Below, piece by piece: positions 7,995 through 16,372 of a DNA stretch of 64,000 nucleotides. A model generated the notes under the pieces. That model searched no databases, was not told where the DNA came from, and worked only from the letters and a program-made list of their open reading frames with translations. This stretch comes from Candidatus Scalindua sp. SCAELEC01 (GTDB taxonomy: Bacteria > Planctomycetota > Brocadiia > Brocadiales > Scalinduaceae): assembly GCA_004282745.1 (NCBI GenBank), contig SHMT01000005.1, positions 62,001 through 126,000 of the forward strand, written 5' to 3'. The position numbers and the translations under genes are program-made. Within the stretch, counting starts at the first letter, position 1; each line of letters opens with the position of its first letter.

Positions 7995-8125
7995 TATACT
8001 AAAACCGATTTGGTTTTCAGTTTTACCGGAAACCCAATCTTGGTGAAGGTATCCCCGGATGCCGAGGACTTTACTCGCTCAATTGATCTCGGATTTTATC
8101 CGAAAACCATTATGAGATGAGTATA
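7995..8125. repeat. Repeat family A, copy 3
   Basis: From TATACTAAAACCGATTTGG to GAGATGAGTATA, in the same orientation as copy 1. Shared internal blocks are TTGGTGAAGGTATCCCC and GCCGAGGACTTTACTCG. It lies downstream of both converging transcription units, between the phosphatase gene and the AAA+ nuclease gene. Confidence 0.78.
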
Positions 8126-8181
8126 ATTTCTGTTTTGTTCTGGATCAGCCAGGTTGGGGGGAGTTAGAATATATTTTCCTC

Positions 8182-10029
8182 TTACATCCACTCCGGTCTC
8201 TTTTTTAGTATCATTCGACCGTATTCAGTTATTGCACGTCCCCGTTTTGTCGATTTGGCTGCATTTATCTGCATCAGATATGGTTCGATGATGTTTCTGA
8301 TCTCTTCTATTTTGCATGGCAACAGATTGTTCAATACGAGAATGCCCCTGGGTTGCTCTTTAACACATTCAAGATACAAGAAGTCATTGGCCGTAAGGCC
8401 GTTTTCATCGACCTGCCAAACGTCCCTTAACATATTTTGAAGACCTTCCAATGAAAAAGGGTATGATCCGGCCTTGAATTCATTGTGTTCAAGAAAATCA
8501 CCCATTCGACTTATGGCAAGACGCGGTACAAGCCTCCCAACCTTTGCAATACCCTGGCATACGTCAGGAGTTATTACTATCTTTCTATTCTTGCATTCCT
8601 CGAAAATTATCATACCCACCTCTTCGATAGAGTAAGGGACCAGGTCTATCATCCTGAAACGAGTGAGAAATGCAGAGGGTAAGATACCCTTGTCGGTTGT
8701 CGCCAATAATAGTGTAGCATCAACGAAATCTCCCACAAACTCTTGTACAACGGCCCTTCGCTCTTTTGGTTCAAAAAAATTGAGAAACTCATCTGCCTTT
8801 CTCGAAAGTTTGTGCGCTTCATCGATAAAGAGTACAAGTGGGGGGTACTTCAGTCTGGGCTTTCCCGAATCGATGCCATTATCTTCTGTTTGTAAGTTAT
8901 GGGTCCTGATTGTCCGGTCGATTTCTGACACCAGCTGTTCTAAATTGCTAAAAGAGGTAGCAGGTATATTGATGAAAGGTAATTCCAGACACGAAGCAAC
9001 TCTTCTTGCCAACTCCGTCTTTCCCAAACCAGCGGGTCCGCAAAACATAATATTATCCGGCATCTTCCTCGGCTGTTTTTTTGTTGCCAGTGTAAGCTTC
9101 ACCTTTAGCTTTCTGACAGATAATTCATTTCCAATAAATCCGGCAAAGGCCTCCTCCACTTCTGCAGGGAATGGGGGTGTAGGCTCTTCAATCTTGATAT
9201 CTTCTCTTGCCTTCTGTGGTACAATCTCTTCACAGGGACTGAAAGACCATAAGATAGCGCGTTTACAGGTTACCCCTTTAACGGCTTCGATCAATGACAT
9301 GTAAAAGAGTACTTGTGCAATCTGCAGTTCATATTGACCTTGGTTTCCATACTTGTATTCCCATAGACAAATTTCCCCATTATCCTGGTTCAAGGTCACG
9401 GCATCCGGTCTGCTTCGTAAATGGATCTTCTTGTTACCAAACTTTATTACGGAATTAAGCTGAGTTTCCAGGTCCAGAAAATAGGTAGACGGTGAGAAAT
9501 TCTTCATGTTCAATTTTTTGAGATTAAGGCAAATCTCTTTTACCCACAATTTGATACACTCCATGAGGATATCACACTTCTCAATATCACTATCGTTTTT
9601 TAACAAACCGGATGATTGTGCTAATGAGATAAGCTTTCTATGAAAAAGAGAACTCCATACAAATTGGTATGTTTCATCCGGATTAGGTAGGCTCAATCCT
9701 TCCCGCAGACATTCAGCACCTTCTCTTCGGAAAAACAAGATTGCCTCTTTTAACCAATCGTGAAGTCGATTGCCAATGTCAAGGGCATCAACTCTATTAT
9801 TGCGAGGGGCAATCTCAAAATGTTGACTTATATCTTTTGCGTAAGTTGGGAGAAGGGCCTTTAGCCTCTCTTTGATTTCTGTTACCGTGAATGATGGGAT
9901 TCCCTCCCGTGTCCTATGGAGTGGAGGGAGTTCCTCAATATTATCAAACAGGGTACGAAAGACTTTCTCTTGCAATTTGGCTCTTAAATCGGCTGTTATT
10001 TCCAGTTTAAAAATTTCAGGTTTAAGCAT
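8182..10029 (-). CDS. PD-(D/E)XK nuclease fused to RuvB-like AAA+ ATPase
   Basis: The start at 10029 (MLKPEIFKLEI) is preferred because AGAGGGG stands six bases upstream. It overlaps the previous gene by eight bases and gives 615 residues. Residues 1-290 carry a Cas4/RecB-type nuclease signature: RPDAV (Asp209), WEYKYG (Glu224, Lys226) and QIAQ (Gln236). Residues about 300-615 are an AAA+ module: Walker A GPAGLGKTE at 331-339, Walker B LVLFIDEAH at about 399-406, LTRFR as sensor or arginine finger, and a RuvB-like winged helix (IEEIRNIIEPYLMQ ... RGRAITEYG). RuvB normally has no nuclease domain. As the last gene of a three-gene operon it likely acts on branched or invading DNA with the two upstream proteins; this role is inferred. 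Confidence 0.8.
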   Translation of the reverse strand: MLKPEIFKLEITADLRAKLQEKVFRTLFDNIEELPPLHRTREGIPSFTVTEIKERLKALLPTYAKDISQHFEIAPRNNRVDALDIGNRLHDWLKEAILFFRREGAECLREGLSLPNPDETYQFVWSSLFHRKLISLAQSSGLLKNDSDIEKCDILMECIKLWVKEICLNLKKLNMKNFSPSTYFLDLETQLNSVIKFGNKKIHLRSRPDAVTLNQDNGEICLWEYKYGNQGQYELQIAQVLFYMSLIEAVKGVTCKRAILWSFSPCEEIVPQKAREDIKIEEPTPPFPAEVEEAFAGFIGNELSVRKLKVKLTLATKKQPRKMPDNIMFCGPAGLGKTELARRVASCLELPFINIPATSFSNLEQLVSEIDRTIRTHNLQTEDNGIDSGKPRLKYPPLVLFIDEAHKLSRKADEFLNFFEPKERRAVVQEFVGDFVDATLLLATTDKGILPSAFLTRFRMIDLVPYSIEEVGMIIFEECKNRKIVITPDVCQGIAKVGRLVPRLAISRMGDFLEHNEFKAGSYPFSLEGLQNMLRDVWQVDENGLTANDFLYLECVKEQPRGILVLNNLLPCKIEEIRNIIEPYLMQINAAKSTKRGRAITEYGRMILKKRPEWM

Positions 10030-12130
10030 TGAGCCCCTCTTCTTTCCAGACAACTATTTTTCTCTGTATTGGGAAATGGGGATCGGTCGGGTAAATATCT
10101 AAAAGTCCTCGCAAATCGTCTGAGTGTAACCAACTGATAAGTTGACCTTGATCAATGTCATTTACGCCACTTTGATACATAAGATAGAGTAATCGTTCAA
10201 AGCAGATCCATCTCTCTCGGCTCATTATAGTCCGAATCTGATCTGTTAAGGTATTTAACACATCTGCTACCTCTTCTGCAGGCCAGTTTTGTGGAGGAGA
10301 TGGTTTCCTTTGAGGACTGATATCATTCCCCCACTCTTTTGCTCGGTTTTCTACCATGCGCATAAACTCATGAACAATCTCTTTGCCTGTTAAGGCCGGC
10401 ATTTTAGAAAGACAATGCATGATATTTGTGTGGGTAGGATCTGGGTCGGTCTTGCAGTCATTGAAATCTCCCTGCCGCATCTTTGCCAGCAATCTTCCCA
10501 GGGTATAAAGATCGCGAATGTCATTACTGTCCAACAAGATAAAGGTTTTATCTTGTTGGAATTCTGCCAAGAGATCTTGGGTGACTTTCCCGGTTGTGGG
10601 TATTTTGGCGTCTCTCAATAAGATTGTGTTTGGGGGGGCATCTGCTAATTTTCTGAGAACATTCGGGAATTTGTTTCCTTGTTGAACGTCATATCCAATC
10701 ACACGGATTTTGTTCTCCCCCAAGGTGTATACTCTGTCTGATCCGATAAAATTTGTCACAATATTGTCAGTTACGAAAGGACCATCTTCGTAGGTCACCG
10801 TTATTTCACCCTGTCCGGACAAGATTATTTCAAATAGTTCGGAAAGCCTATCGGCAATAAACGTCGTATTCGTAATGAGCTCAAGTGCATCAACCGCTTC
10901 TCTGATTTCCGAGAAATTTTCCTCAATCATTGCCAGGAGATCTTCCTTTTTGGATATGGCACCGGTAATGACGCTTCTATAGTGGAATTGAGCTTCGTTT
11001 AATAAGATTCTCGGGAAGAGAGGCTCTTCTCCCAGTACGGTTTCTAAAATATCTTCAGTAAAGGGGAAGATGGGGTCTTCTTTCTTATCTTTGCGCCGCA
11101 GTTCAATGAGCTCTTCAGTGGAGAGTCGCTGGAATATAAGCGCTCTCTTATTTCTGAGGTTATGGATTGCTCTCACGTGGACAATTGGTAATGTTAATGC
11201 CCCCTCGGATGACGGGGTTCCAATTCGCTGCTTTAATGGAACAGTGAGATGTGTCGACCAGGTATCAAATGCGTCTTCAAGCAGACTGATTACGACATAA
11301 AAATTCGTGCTGTCGAACAGATCAAACAAGATTGTCTCAAATATTTCTATATGTTCATTTTTCATTCTGTCAAGCTGGTCTAGGACTATTAAGATCGGTC
11401 CGATATCTTTTGTGAGGTATCCAAGAGCTGTCAGAAGGAGTTTTATTTCGGAATTGCTCATCGGTTCGCCAGCGTCAATTATTTCAAGATCTTTGTTGCT
11501 CATAGAGCTGGAACCTGAAAGCCATTCGAGGGCGAGGTTCTCTTTTTCGTGATCAAGAACACTCAATAGGACTTTGGTAATTTGATTTGTTAATTTAAGG
11601 TCACTACTCTGTCCTGCAAATACCATTAATTCATTGAAAATTTTTGGATAGTGTTTCTTCTTAACCTTCTTCCATTTTTTATGTACCTTGTCAAACGGCT
11701 TTTTTGAAAACTTCTTTGTTTTCTGCAAAAGCCCATAGACGATTTGACGCATATGTGAATACTCTAATACCGTATCATTTTCTTTTACTGGTTGCCCTAA
11801 CGCCCATATGATTTTTTGAAGCATGTGCCTACTGATTTCATAATGCTGGAGAGGGGGGTTTGAAACATAGGTGAAATATGCATGTTGACTATGGTACCGC
11901 CTGAGGCATGAAATAATGTGAGATTTTCCAGAACCGGAGCTTCCCACAAGAAATCTTACCCTCGTATGCAGTTGGTTTCTCACCTCTTCTATGTCTTGAC
12001 AGAGAATATCTAAAACTTCCTTATTAATCGAGCTTACCGTTTGGAAATTATCGTCATTTCCCCAGATATCATCTTCATTAACATATGATTTAATAAAGGG
12101 GTTAAGGTGTAGGTATTTTTCTAACGACAT
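10022..12130 (-). CDS. P-loop ATPase (Orc/STAND-like) of the three-gene system
   Basis: This 702-residue protein has a Walker A GSSGSGKSH at residues 63-71 and a Walker B ILIVLDQLD at 247-254, giving an AAA/STAND-like ATPase of the kind that loads or senses other proteins on DNA. Residues 140-165 are very lysine-rich (KKPFDKVHKKWKKVKKKH), a possible nucleic-acid-binding loop. The C-terminal half, with several charged helices, matches no family I know. AGGAGAG stands about nine bases before the ATG. It starts three bases after the upstream gene and overlaps the nuclease-ATPase gene by eight bases, so the three are surely co-transcribed. Confidence 0.75.
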   Translation of the reverse strand: MSLEKYLHLNPFIKSYVNEDDIWGNDDNFQTVSSINKEVLDILCQDIEEVRNQLHTRVRFLVGSSGSGKSHIISCLRRYHSQHAYFTYVSNPPLQHYEISRHMLQKIIWALGQPVKENDTVLEYSHMRQIVYGLLQKTKKFSKKPFDKVHKKWKKVKKKHYPKIFNELMVFAGQSSDLKLTNQITKVLLSVLDHEKENLALEWLSGSSSMSNKDLEIIDAGEPMSNSEIKLLLTALGYLTKDIGPILIVLDQLDRMKNEHIEIFETILFDLFDSTNFYVVISLLEDAFDTWSTHLTVPLKQRIGTPSSEGALTLPIVHVRAIHNLRNKRALIFQRLSTEELIELRRKDKKEDPIFPFTEDILETVLGEEPLFPRILLNEAQFHYRSVITGAISKKEDLLAMIEENFSEIREAVDALELITNTTFIADRLSELFEIILSGQGEITVTYEDGPFVTDNIVTNFIGSDRVYTLGENKIRVIGYDVQQGNKFPNVLRKLADAPPNTILLRDAKIPTTGKVTQDLLAEFQQDKTFILLDSNDIRDLYTLGRLLAKMRQGDFNDCKTDPDPTHTNIMHCLSKMPALTGKEIVHEFMRMVENRAKEWGNDISPQRKPSPPQNWPAEEVADVLNTLTDQIRTIMSRERWICFERLLYLMYQSGVNDIDQGQLISWLHSDDLRGLLDIYPTDPHFPIQRKIVVWKEEGLNA

Positions 12131-12133
12131 TGT

Positions 12134-12976
12134 TCAACTCTCCTCGACATATCTCCAGTAATATGCAATAGTACCATGACGTATTTCAAAAAGGTATTTT
12201 CTTTCATCTTCCGGTATTTGATCGGGCGTGGAATGGTGCGTCAATTCAACCTTACCCTCTTTGGAAAGGATTTTAAGGCGGTTGTTAAATACTTCAATGT
12301 CAGCCTCATATCCATTTTCGTTGCACCAAGTGAGGTAACGGCAGCCTGTCCACTTTATTGGAATAGTCTCTAGTCCGTATCTTTTGTGTCGGTCTTCTTG
12401 GTACCATTTCCTTATCGGCAGGTCCTCTAACGAGGCCTTGGGCTTTTTTGGTGCTGCTGCAATTTCCGGCACCTTTTCTTCCTTAAGAAAAGCTTCCCAC
12501 TCCGAAGGTGTTAGTTTTCTTACTCGTACGGGATTGAACCACTCCGATAATTCTGTGGTTATTTTTTGTATTCCCTTTAAGTACCGTGTTCTCCCATATT
12601 TAACCTCAAAAATATCTCTTTCTCTAAATAGTTGAGCTAAGGCGTCATCAAAAAATTCAAGTTCCCATTTGCAGAATAGACTTTTAACACTTTTGAATGT
12701 GCGATCTTTACAATCTTTTTCAAACAGGTGGTAAATCTTATTTTTTACGTATTGTTGAGGAGCGATATGCCAGTATCGTTCTTTTGAATTTTTGCGAAGA
12801 GAAGGATAGGGAAAAATTTTTTCTTCGTCCAGAAGAATCTGTATGCTTTGTGTACAACATTCTCGGTTACCTTCTGATTTAAATACTCCTTTACAGATCT
12901 GTTGTGATGTTAACGGTGATTTTGCTTCAGTTAAAAAAGTTTCAATCCTTTTACAATTATTTAATTGCTCATTCAT
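12134..12976 (-). CDS. Winged-helix protein, first gene of the three-gene system
   Basis: This 280-residue protein is not assigned to a family. Residues about 8-70 (CKRIETFLTEAKSPLTSQQI ... LLDEEKIFPYP ... RYWHI) have the pattern of a winged helix-turn-helix, and two similar modules seem to follow (KNKIYHLFEKDCKD ... RYLKG, and 215-275 ending LFEIRHGTIAYYW). Each ends in an aromatic beta strand. This suggests a DNA-binding specificity or adaptor subunit. AAGGA stands about nine bases before the ATG at 12976. No methyltransferase or modification gene is present in the operon. Confidence 0.65.
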   Translation of the reverse strand: MNEQLNNCKRIETFLTEAKSPLTSQQICKGVFKSEGNRECCTQSIQILLDEEKIFPYPSLRKNSKERYWHIAPQQYVKNKIYHLFEKDCKDRTFKSVKSLFCKWELEFFDDALAQLFRERDIFEVKYGRTRYLKGIQKITTELSEWFNPVRVRKLTPSEWEAFLKEEKVPEIAAAPKKPKASLEDLPIRKWYQEDRHKRYGLETIPIKWTGCRYLTWCNENGYEADIEVFNNRLKILSKEGKVELTHHSTPDQIPEDERKYLFEIRHGTIAYYWRYVEES

Positions 12977-13036
12977 TACGAGTCCTTACAGTTAATCGCA
13001 GGGCGGCACGAGGGAAAAAAGGGGAAAAGCCATAGT

Positions 13037-13081
13037 CTTAGGGCCCAGGAAAGAATAACGTGTTCTTTCCTAGGCCCTAAG
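13037..13081. repeat. Short palindromic copy of the CTTAG element (family C)
   Basis: CTTAGGGCCCAGGAAAGAA and TTCTTTCCTAGGCCCTAAG form a 19-bp inverted repeat with one mismatch and a 7-base loop. The two ends match the termini of the 179-bp elements at 15850-16028 and 18410-18588, so this is an internally deleted copy. It lies about 60 bases upstream of the three-gene operon and could affect its transcription. Confidence 0.8.
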
Positions 13082-13629
13082 TTTGGTTGAGACGGTTAAA
13101 CATTGTTATCACATACCATCAGTCTTTTTCTTAATGTAATTGGTTCAACGCAACAGAGACCCTTATGGTAACAAATGTATCCATCGTGTCAAGTCCTATG
13201 TTTTCAATACTCTAGTGGAAAGGAATCAAATAAATTGACGTGTACCCAAGTAAAGTTTGTAGTGTTTTTAATGCTTCTGTCATGTTACGAAAATGGGGAA
13301 AACAGTAACCGATTATCTGAGTATTATTTTATCAACTCTGAGCCTCTCACGGTGAACGGTTACTTAACTATTTCAATACTATAAAAAAATAGTTATTAAA
13401 CAATCTCAGAGCATCAAATTCTGCAACAGAATCGACACTGATCCGTAGAATAATTAGTCCTCATCTCATAGCTAAAATGTTGTGGGTAATAATATTGGTG
13501 GAACTTTGTCATATTGACAAGCACTTTCCATTGTAGTATAGTCGCTTTAAATTGATAGTTAATTATGATGTCTTAACGGTTACACGTTTAAGGCAATTAT
13601 TTACATAATTACTGCATTTTATAGTACAT
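13082..13629. other. Divergent intergenic region before the riboswitch
   Basis: This is about 550 bases of AT-rich DNA between the minus-strand operon and the plus-strand riboswitch. A 69-codon frame at 13175-13384 contains a short hydrophobic run ending in LLSC, but it has no clear ribosome-binding site and low-complexity AT-driven composition; I do not call it. Promoters for both directions must lie here, and I cannot place them with confidence. Confidence 0.4.
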
Positions 13630-13710
13630 TTTCGAAAATGGCAAACTTGGGGTGATCCAGGGACGCAAAGTAACGGATCTTAAACAGAATACACGGATGT
13701 ATCTCTAAAG
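13630..13710 (+). promoter_or_regulatory. Cyclic di-GMP-I riboswitch aptamer (GEMM-I)
   Basis: The sequence has the conserved blocks of the class I c-di-GMP aptamer in order: GGCAAACTTGG (13639 on), CCAGGGACGCAAAG, a TTAAAC tetraloop-receptor-like segment, and the hairpin ATACA-CGGA-TGTAT. GGGACGCAAAG is the most diagnostic part. A terminator follows at once, and the next gene encodes a c-di-GMP turnover protein, so the context agrees with the motif. Confidence 0.85.
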
Positions 13711-13767
13711 AAAGCCTTACTACCGAATATGACTTGCGGGTATATATTTGGTGGTAGGGCTTTTTTT
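13711..13767 (+). terminator. Riboswitch expression platform: intrinsic terminator
   Basis: AGCCTTACTACC pairs with GGTGGTAGGGCT (with G-U pairs), followed by TTTTTTT. It begins directly after the aptamer and about 140 bases before the start codon of the gene below, so ligand binding probably controls read-through. The direction of control cannot be told from the sequence. Confidence 0.8.
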
Positions 13768-13910
13768 GTCTACGGTCTCTACAAAAAAACTGGGTTGTGA
13801 TATGGACTTAAATCAGGCGGATACCACAAACTATTCATGTTCGAAGCTGCCGTGCAATTTAATTAAGATATTGAGAGGCAAACATTTTTGACAATTCTAC
13901 TCTTTTTGCA

Positions 13911-15626
13911 ATGAAAATGAAGACTATTCACATTTTGCTTGTTATAAATGATGTTATACACATTGAATTGCTGGGTCAAGCCTTTGAAAACCGGTCTTCA
14001 CTCATGACTCAGACAACGGTTACTAATCTCATCGATGCCCGTGCCTGCCTGGCAAAGTATTCGCCTGATCTTGTGGTTGTCGATTATGATCTAATGGATG
14101 GAAAAGGTACCACCCTTATCGGAGCGGACAGCGCCCAAGTAAGCATACCCGTGTTGGTTTTGACTAATTACGAAGACGAAAAGGTGGCGAGGGAAGTGAT
14201 AAAATTTGGGGCTTCAGATTGTCTGGTAAAGTCTGAGGCAACTCTGGTAAACATGCCGTACATCTGTGAAAGAGCCCTGCGCGTGTGGCGTTATATCCGT
14301 GAACAGAAAAAGACAGGAGAGGTAGACCCCATATTAACCTACTATGATTCTTTAACAGGATTGCCAAACAGAGTTCTTTTTAAAGATCGTCTTATGTTGG
14401 AAATTGCTCATGCAGAGCGCAATAACACCATACTTGCGGTTATGTTTCTCGACCTTGATGGATTTGAGGAGATCTGTGATACCCTTGGAAAATGTATAGG
14501 TGAACAGTTACTGATAGAGGTTGCCAAACGATTTGTGAATACCGTGAGGAAAAACGATACGGTTACACGACATGGGGAGTATGAATTTACGTTGTTACTA
14601 CCAGGAATTACTCACGCAGAAGATGCGGCTGAAATGGCCAACAAGATCAATGAAACCGTGAGACAACCAATAACGTTAGAGTCACACGAACTCCATATTA
14701 CTACGAGTATTGGAATTGCTCTTTATCCCGTTGATAGTAACGATGCTGATATATTATTAAAGAACGCCGATATCGCTATGTATCATGCCAAGGATCAAGG
14801 TAGAGACAACTTTCAGTTTTACAAAACACCTCTTCAGAGTAATGCTTATGCAAGGATGGCCATGGTTGACGATTTGCGGAAAGCCATAAAGCAAGAAGAA
14901 TTTATGGTCTATTATCAACCACAGATGGACATTAAGAGTGGTAGGATTGTTGGTATGGAAGCCCTCGCAAGATGGAGACACCCTGATAAAGGGATAGTCT
15001 ACCCTGCAGAGTTTATGAATATTGCTGAGCGAACAAGAATGATAGTACCCTTGGGAGAGATGATACTCAAGACCGCGTGTGCCCAAAACAAGGCATGGAG
15101 GGATGCTGGCTTCACTCCATTGCGTGTGGCGGTCAACCTTTCAGATCTCCAGTTTAATCAGCAAAACCTTATTGAAATGGTTGTACAGGTCTTAAAGGAG
15201 ACAGGTATGGAACCAAATCTGCTGGAACTAGAGGTTACCGAAAACACCTCAATGAGGAACGCGGATGCATCTTCCTACAAAATGAGGGAGTTGGTTGACG
15301 TTGGTGTTCGTATAACTATTGACGATTTGGGTACGGGACTCTGTTCCTTAAGCTATCTTAAAAAGTTCCCCCTTAGTACACTCAAGATCGATCGATCTTT
15401 TGTGAATGAAGTAATATTCGACGTCAATGATTCGGTCATCATTATTGCCCTTATCGCTATGGCGAAAAACCTCAACCTAAAGATAGTTGCAGAGGGAGTT
15501 GAGACAGAAGAGCAGCTAAACTTTCTGAAACAACAAGATTGCGACGAGATACAGGGTTTTCTGTTTAGTAAGCCGGTAACAGCCGACGAATTTGAAAAAT
15601 TACTGGTACAGGATAAACTTTTGTAA
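13911..15626 (+). CDS. REC-GGDEF(degenerate)-EAL c-di-GMP phosphodiesterase
   Basis: This 571-residue cytoplasmic protein has a receiver domain (residues 5-120; LVVVDYDLMDGKG holds the phospho-acceptor Asp), a GGDEF domain (about 140-305) and an EAL domain (about 320-565). The GGDEF signature reads GEYEF at 222-226, so diguanylate cyclase activity is unlikely. The EAL domain keeps its catalytic residues: EAL at 350-352, NLS, LEVTEN, DDLGTG, KIDRSFV and EGVET. It should hydrolyse c-di-GMP, perhaps controlled by phosphorylation and by GTP bound to the dead GGDEF domain. A c-di-GMP riboswitch lies in its leader, which suggests a feedback loop. No obvious ribosome-binding site precedes the ATG, and the next ATG (13917) is equally possible. 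Confidence 0.9.
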   Translation: MKMKTIHILLVINDVIHIELLGQAFENRSSLMTQTTVTNLIDARACLAKYSPDLVVVDYDLMDGKGTTLIGADSAQVSIPVLVLTNYEDEKVAREVIKFGASDCLVKSEATLVNMPYICERALRVWRYIREQKKTGEVDPILTYYDSLTGLPNRVLFKDRLMLEIAHAERNNTILAVMFLDLDGFEEICDTLGKCIGEQLLIEVAKRFVNTVRKNDTVTRHGEYEFTLLLPGITHAEDAAEMANKINETVRQPITLESHELHITTSIGIALYPVDSNDADILLKNADIAMYHAKDQGRDNFQFYKTPLQSNAYARMAMVDDLRKAIKQEEFMVYYQPQMDIKSGRIVGMEALARWRHPDKGIVYPAEFMNIAERTRMIVPLGEMILKTACAQNKAWRDAGFTPLRVAVNLSDLQFNQQNLIEMVVQVLKETGMEPNLLELEVTENTSMRNADASSYKMRELVDVGVRITIDDLGTGLCSLSYLKKFPLSTLKIDRSFVNEVIFDVNDSVIIIALIAMAKNLNLKIVAEGVETEEQLNFLKQQDCDEIQGFLFSKPVTADEFEKLLVQDKLL

Positions 15627-15844
15627 AAGCCCATTTTTTTATAAAGACAAATCTGAAGATGACGATAATAGGGTTACTTACTTCGATAGAAAATTGAGTG
15701 ATTACTATTGGTGAGAATGATAACCAAAATTACGAAGAAGGAAACAAAAAATATTCAACCCTTTGGGTTACTCTGTTCCTCCCCGCCCACTGGGTTGGTT
15801 CGTCCCCCCTCGTCCGTTTTGAGGGGGGACTAGATTCTCTTCCG

Positions 15845-16033
15845 CTTAGGGTTCAGGAAAAAATAACTTGTTGTTTTATAGCGCTCAGTTTTAGATCAGA
15901 TTTGGTCGATCTGATCGAGCAGGACCGCAGGCGTAGCCTGAGCTACAGCGAGGATACTGCGAGTGAAGAGCGGCCGAAGTTGGCCTGAAAATGAGATGCA
16001 AGAACGACAAGTTATTCTTTCCTGAACCCTTAG
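15845..16033. repeat. CTTAG element (family C), 179-bp copy
   Basis: Two direct CTTAG sites (15845-15849 and 16029-16033) flank 179 bases with inverted ends: GGTTCAGGAAAAAATAACTT and AAGTTATTCTTTCCTGAACC. The inside holds GACCGCAGGCGTAGCC and TGAGCTACAGCGAGGATACT and is strongly folded. It matches the copy at 18405-18593 in inverse orientation and has the same length. The 96-codon frame that crosses it is an artefact. Confidence 0.85.
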
Positions 16034-16147
16034 AGTTCAATCGGTATAGTATTCATATCCTGTCATCACTATTATTTACCCAATATCCCAAGACTTAGGA
16101 CAATCGTATTCTAAACATCTCTTGACATACCAGCTCATTTATTGTAA

Positions 16148-16306
16148 TTAGTGCGTGAACGAAAACCCAGTGTTTGAACCAAAACTGCTCAGAGACAAGA
16201 CGCGTGGTGATTCAGTACCCGAAATGTACATAAGTTGCCTAGGTACTGGTGGGTTACCCCGCGATTACTTTAACGCAATTGGTGGGTAGTTTTCATGCAA
16301 CGACTA
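16148..16306. repeat. Degenerate copy of the TAGTGTTTGAACGAAAAC element
   Basis: It begins TAGTGCGTGAACGAAAACCC, then AGTGTTTGAACCAAAACTGC, the right end of the element at 61829-61977 read backwards. It ends GGGTAGTTTTCATGCAACGACTA, a worn version of the other end. The core has diverged strongly, but a CCTAGGTAC block remains. Confidence 0.65.
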
Positions 16307-16372
16307 CCTTGCTTCCGGGTACGGTAATGAACTGATACGTATTACATCCAGAAATAGAAAAAGGGGGGAGAT

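Noticed and set aside
8663-9304. 213-residue plus-strand frame inside the nuclease-ATPase gene
   Set aside because: It is antisense to a strongly supported coding region with Walker motifs and has low-complexity Ser-rich content.
13175-13384. 69-residue frame with a lipobox-like LLSC
   Set aside because: No ribosome-binding site, AT-driven composition and no conservation that I can judge; kept only as a remark in the intergenic entry.
15698-15988. 96-residue frame after the EAL gene
   Set aside because: Half of it lies in the 179-bp CTTAG element, so it is not a real gene.
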